Shown piece by piece: positions 32,855 through 33,072 of a stretch of DNA of 33,072 bases (the first letter of the stretch is position 1; each line of letters opens with the position of its first letter). The position numbers and the translations under genes were made by a program. Under the pieces are notes generated by a model. The model had not been told where the DNA came from. It searched no databases and was given only the letters and a program-made list of their open reading frames with translations. Source of the DNA: an uncultured Lachnospiraceae bacterium (GTDB taxonomy: Bacteria > Bacillota > Clostridia > Lachnospirales > Lachnospiraceae); NCBI GenBank assembly GCA_947172705.1, contig CAMWCA010000039.1, positions 1-33,072 of the forward strand. Reading direction: 5' to 3'.

Positions 32855-32931
32855 TTCACACCGGCATCAGGGTTTGGGAAGCAGCGTCGGGCAGAAAGGA
32901 CTCATGGGAGGGGACCGCAGGGCGCAGGATC
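32855..32931 (+). repeat. Dispersed repeat, copy B
   Basis: 32855-32899 aligns without gaps to 70-114 with about 34 of 45 bases identical. GGCGCAGGATC near 32920-32931 is also found in the copy after GH172. It follows the stop codon of the small helical gene by 15 bases. The rest of the tail to 33010 has no gene that I can support. Confidence 0.6.
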
Positions 32932-33010
32932 ACGTATAGGGATTCAGATCTGGTCTTAAAATCGGATTTCACTAACGGAATGGGGAAAAGGGTCTTAAAT
33001 TGATCGGGTC

Positions 33011-33066
33011 GGAGCCAACGGCATCCGTGCCGTGAGGCTCCTGATTCGTATGACGGGCATGCCCGT
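33011..33066. other. Nested hairpin and perfect palindrome at the window edge
   Basis: GGAGCC (33011-33016) and GGCTCC (33036-33041) enclose ACGGCA/TGCCGT (33018-33023/33028-33033). Next comes ACGGGCATGCCCGT (33053-33066), a perfect 14-base palindrome. The structure is cut by the window end, so its function cannot be judged; a palindromic repeat unit or a leader structure are both possible. Confidence 0.55.
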
Positions 33067-33072
33067 GCTCTG

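Noticed and set aside
70..33072. CRISPR array from the recurring GTCAGGC-type motif
   Set aside because: The copies are thousands of bases apart, imperfect, and not separated by regular spacers; no cas gene is present.

Overview
The window looks like the chromosome of a gut-type Clostridia bacterium, most likely a Lachnospiraceae member. The reasons are moderate GC with AT-rich spacers, strong AGGAGG-type ribosome binding sites, Gram-positive lipoproteins, YesM/YesN-type two-component systems, sugar ABC importers without their own ATPase, a short PerR with rubrerythrin, a yqeG-aroE-aroK-aroQ-efp order and a DUF5688 protein. No phage, transposase, integrase, CRISPR or rRNA gene was seen.

Layout. 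(1) 1-570: a dispersed repeat copy joined to the last part of a chemoreceptor gene, then two hairpins and a strong promoter. (2) 570-3694: a lipoprotein, an MBOAT O-acyltransferase and a DHHW/AlgX-like protein, a cassette expected to acetylate a cell-surface polymer. (3) 3839-10377: a sugar-uptake operon with binding protein, permease remnant, second permease, YesM kinase, YesN regulator and a GH30 glycosidase. A deletion appears to have removed the end of the binding protein and the first half of the first permease. (4) 10390-12227, minus strand: a methyl-accepting chemotaxis protein broken by a +1 frameshift. (5) 12430-14485: a LytTR response regulator and a GHKL sensor kinase with no peptide gene beside them. 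(6) 14490-22949: a divergent LacI regulator and an operon with binding protein, two permeases, a GH32 fructosidase, a divergent GH32-like enzyme and a GH172 (DUF2961) enzyme. This fits uptake and hydrolysis of fructans or difructose dianhydrides. (7) 22950-24167: a second repeat copy, then perR and rubrerythrin behind a palindromic PerR-like box. (8) 24213-29571: pepT, then a yqeG-aroE-aroK-aroQ run, efp and a DUF5688 protein. (9) 29605-33072: tRNA-Arg(CCG) between the arms of a perfect 15-bp inverted repeat, an SH3b-repeat membrane protein, a Gfo/Idh/MocA oxidoreductase, a small unrecognised protein, and a third repeat copy followed by strong palindromes at the window edge.

The main functional story is two carbohydrate loci with different fates. 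The GH30 locus is controlled by its own two-component system but its importer looks broken. The LacI-controlled fructan/DFA locus is intact, and its three enzymes cover complementary parts of fructose-linkage chemistry. The least explained signals are the dispersed repeat family, the inverted repeat around the tRNA and the two gene lesions. The lesions could be real strain decay or sequence/assembly errors. All protein assignments are by reading motifs; no database search was run.
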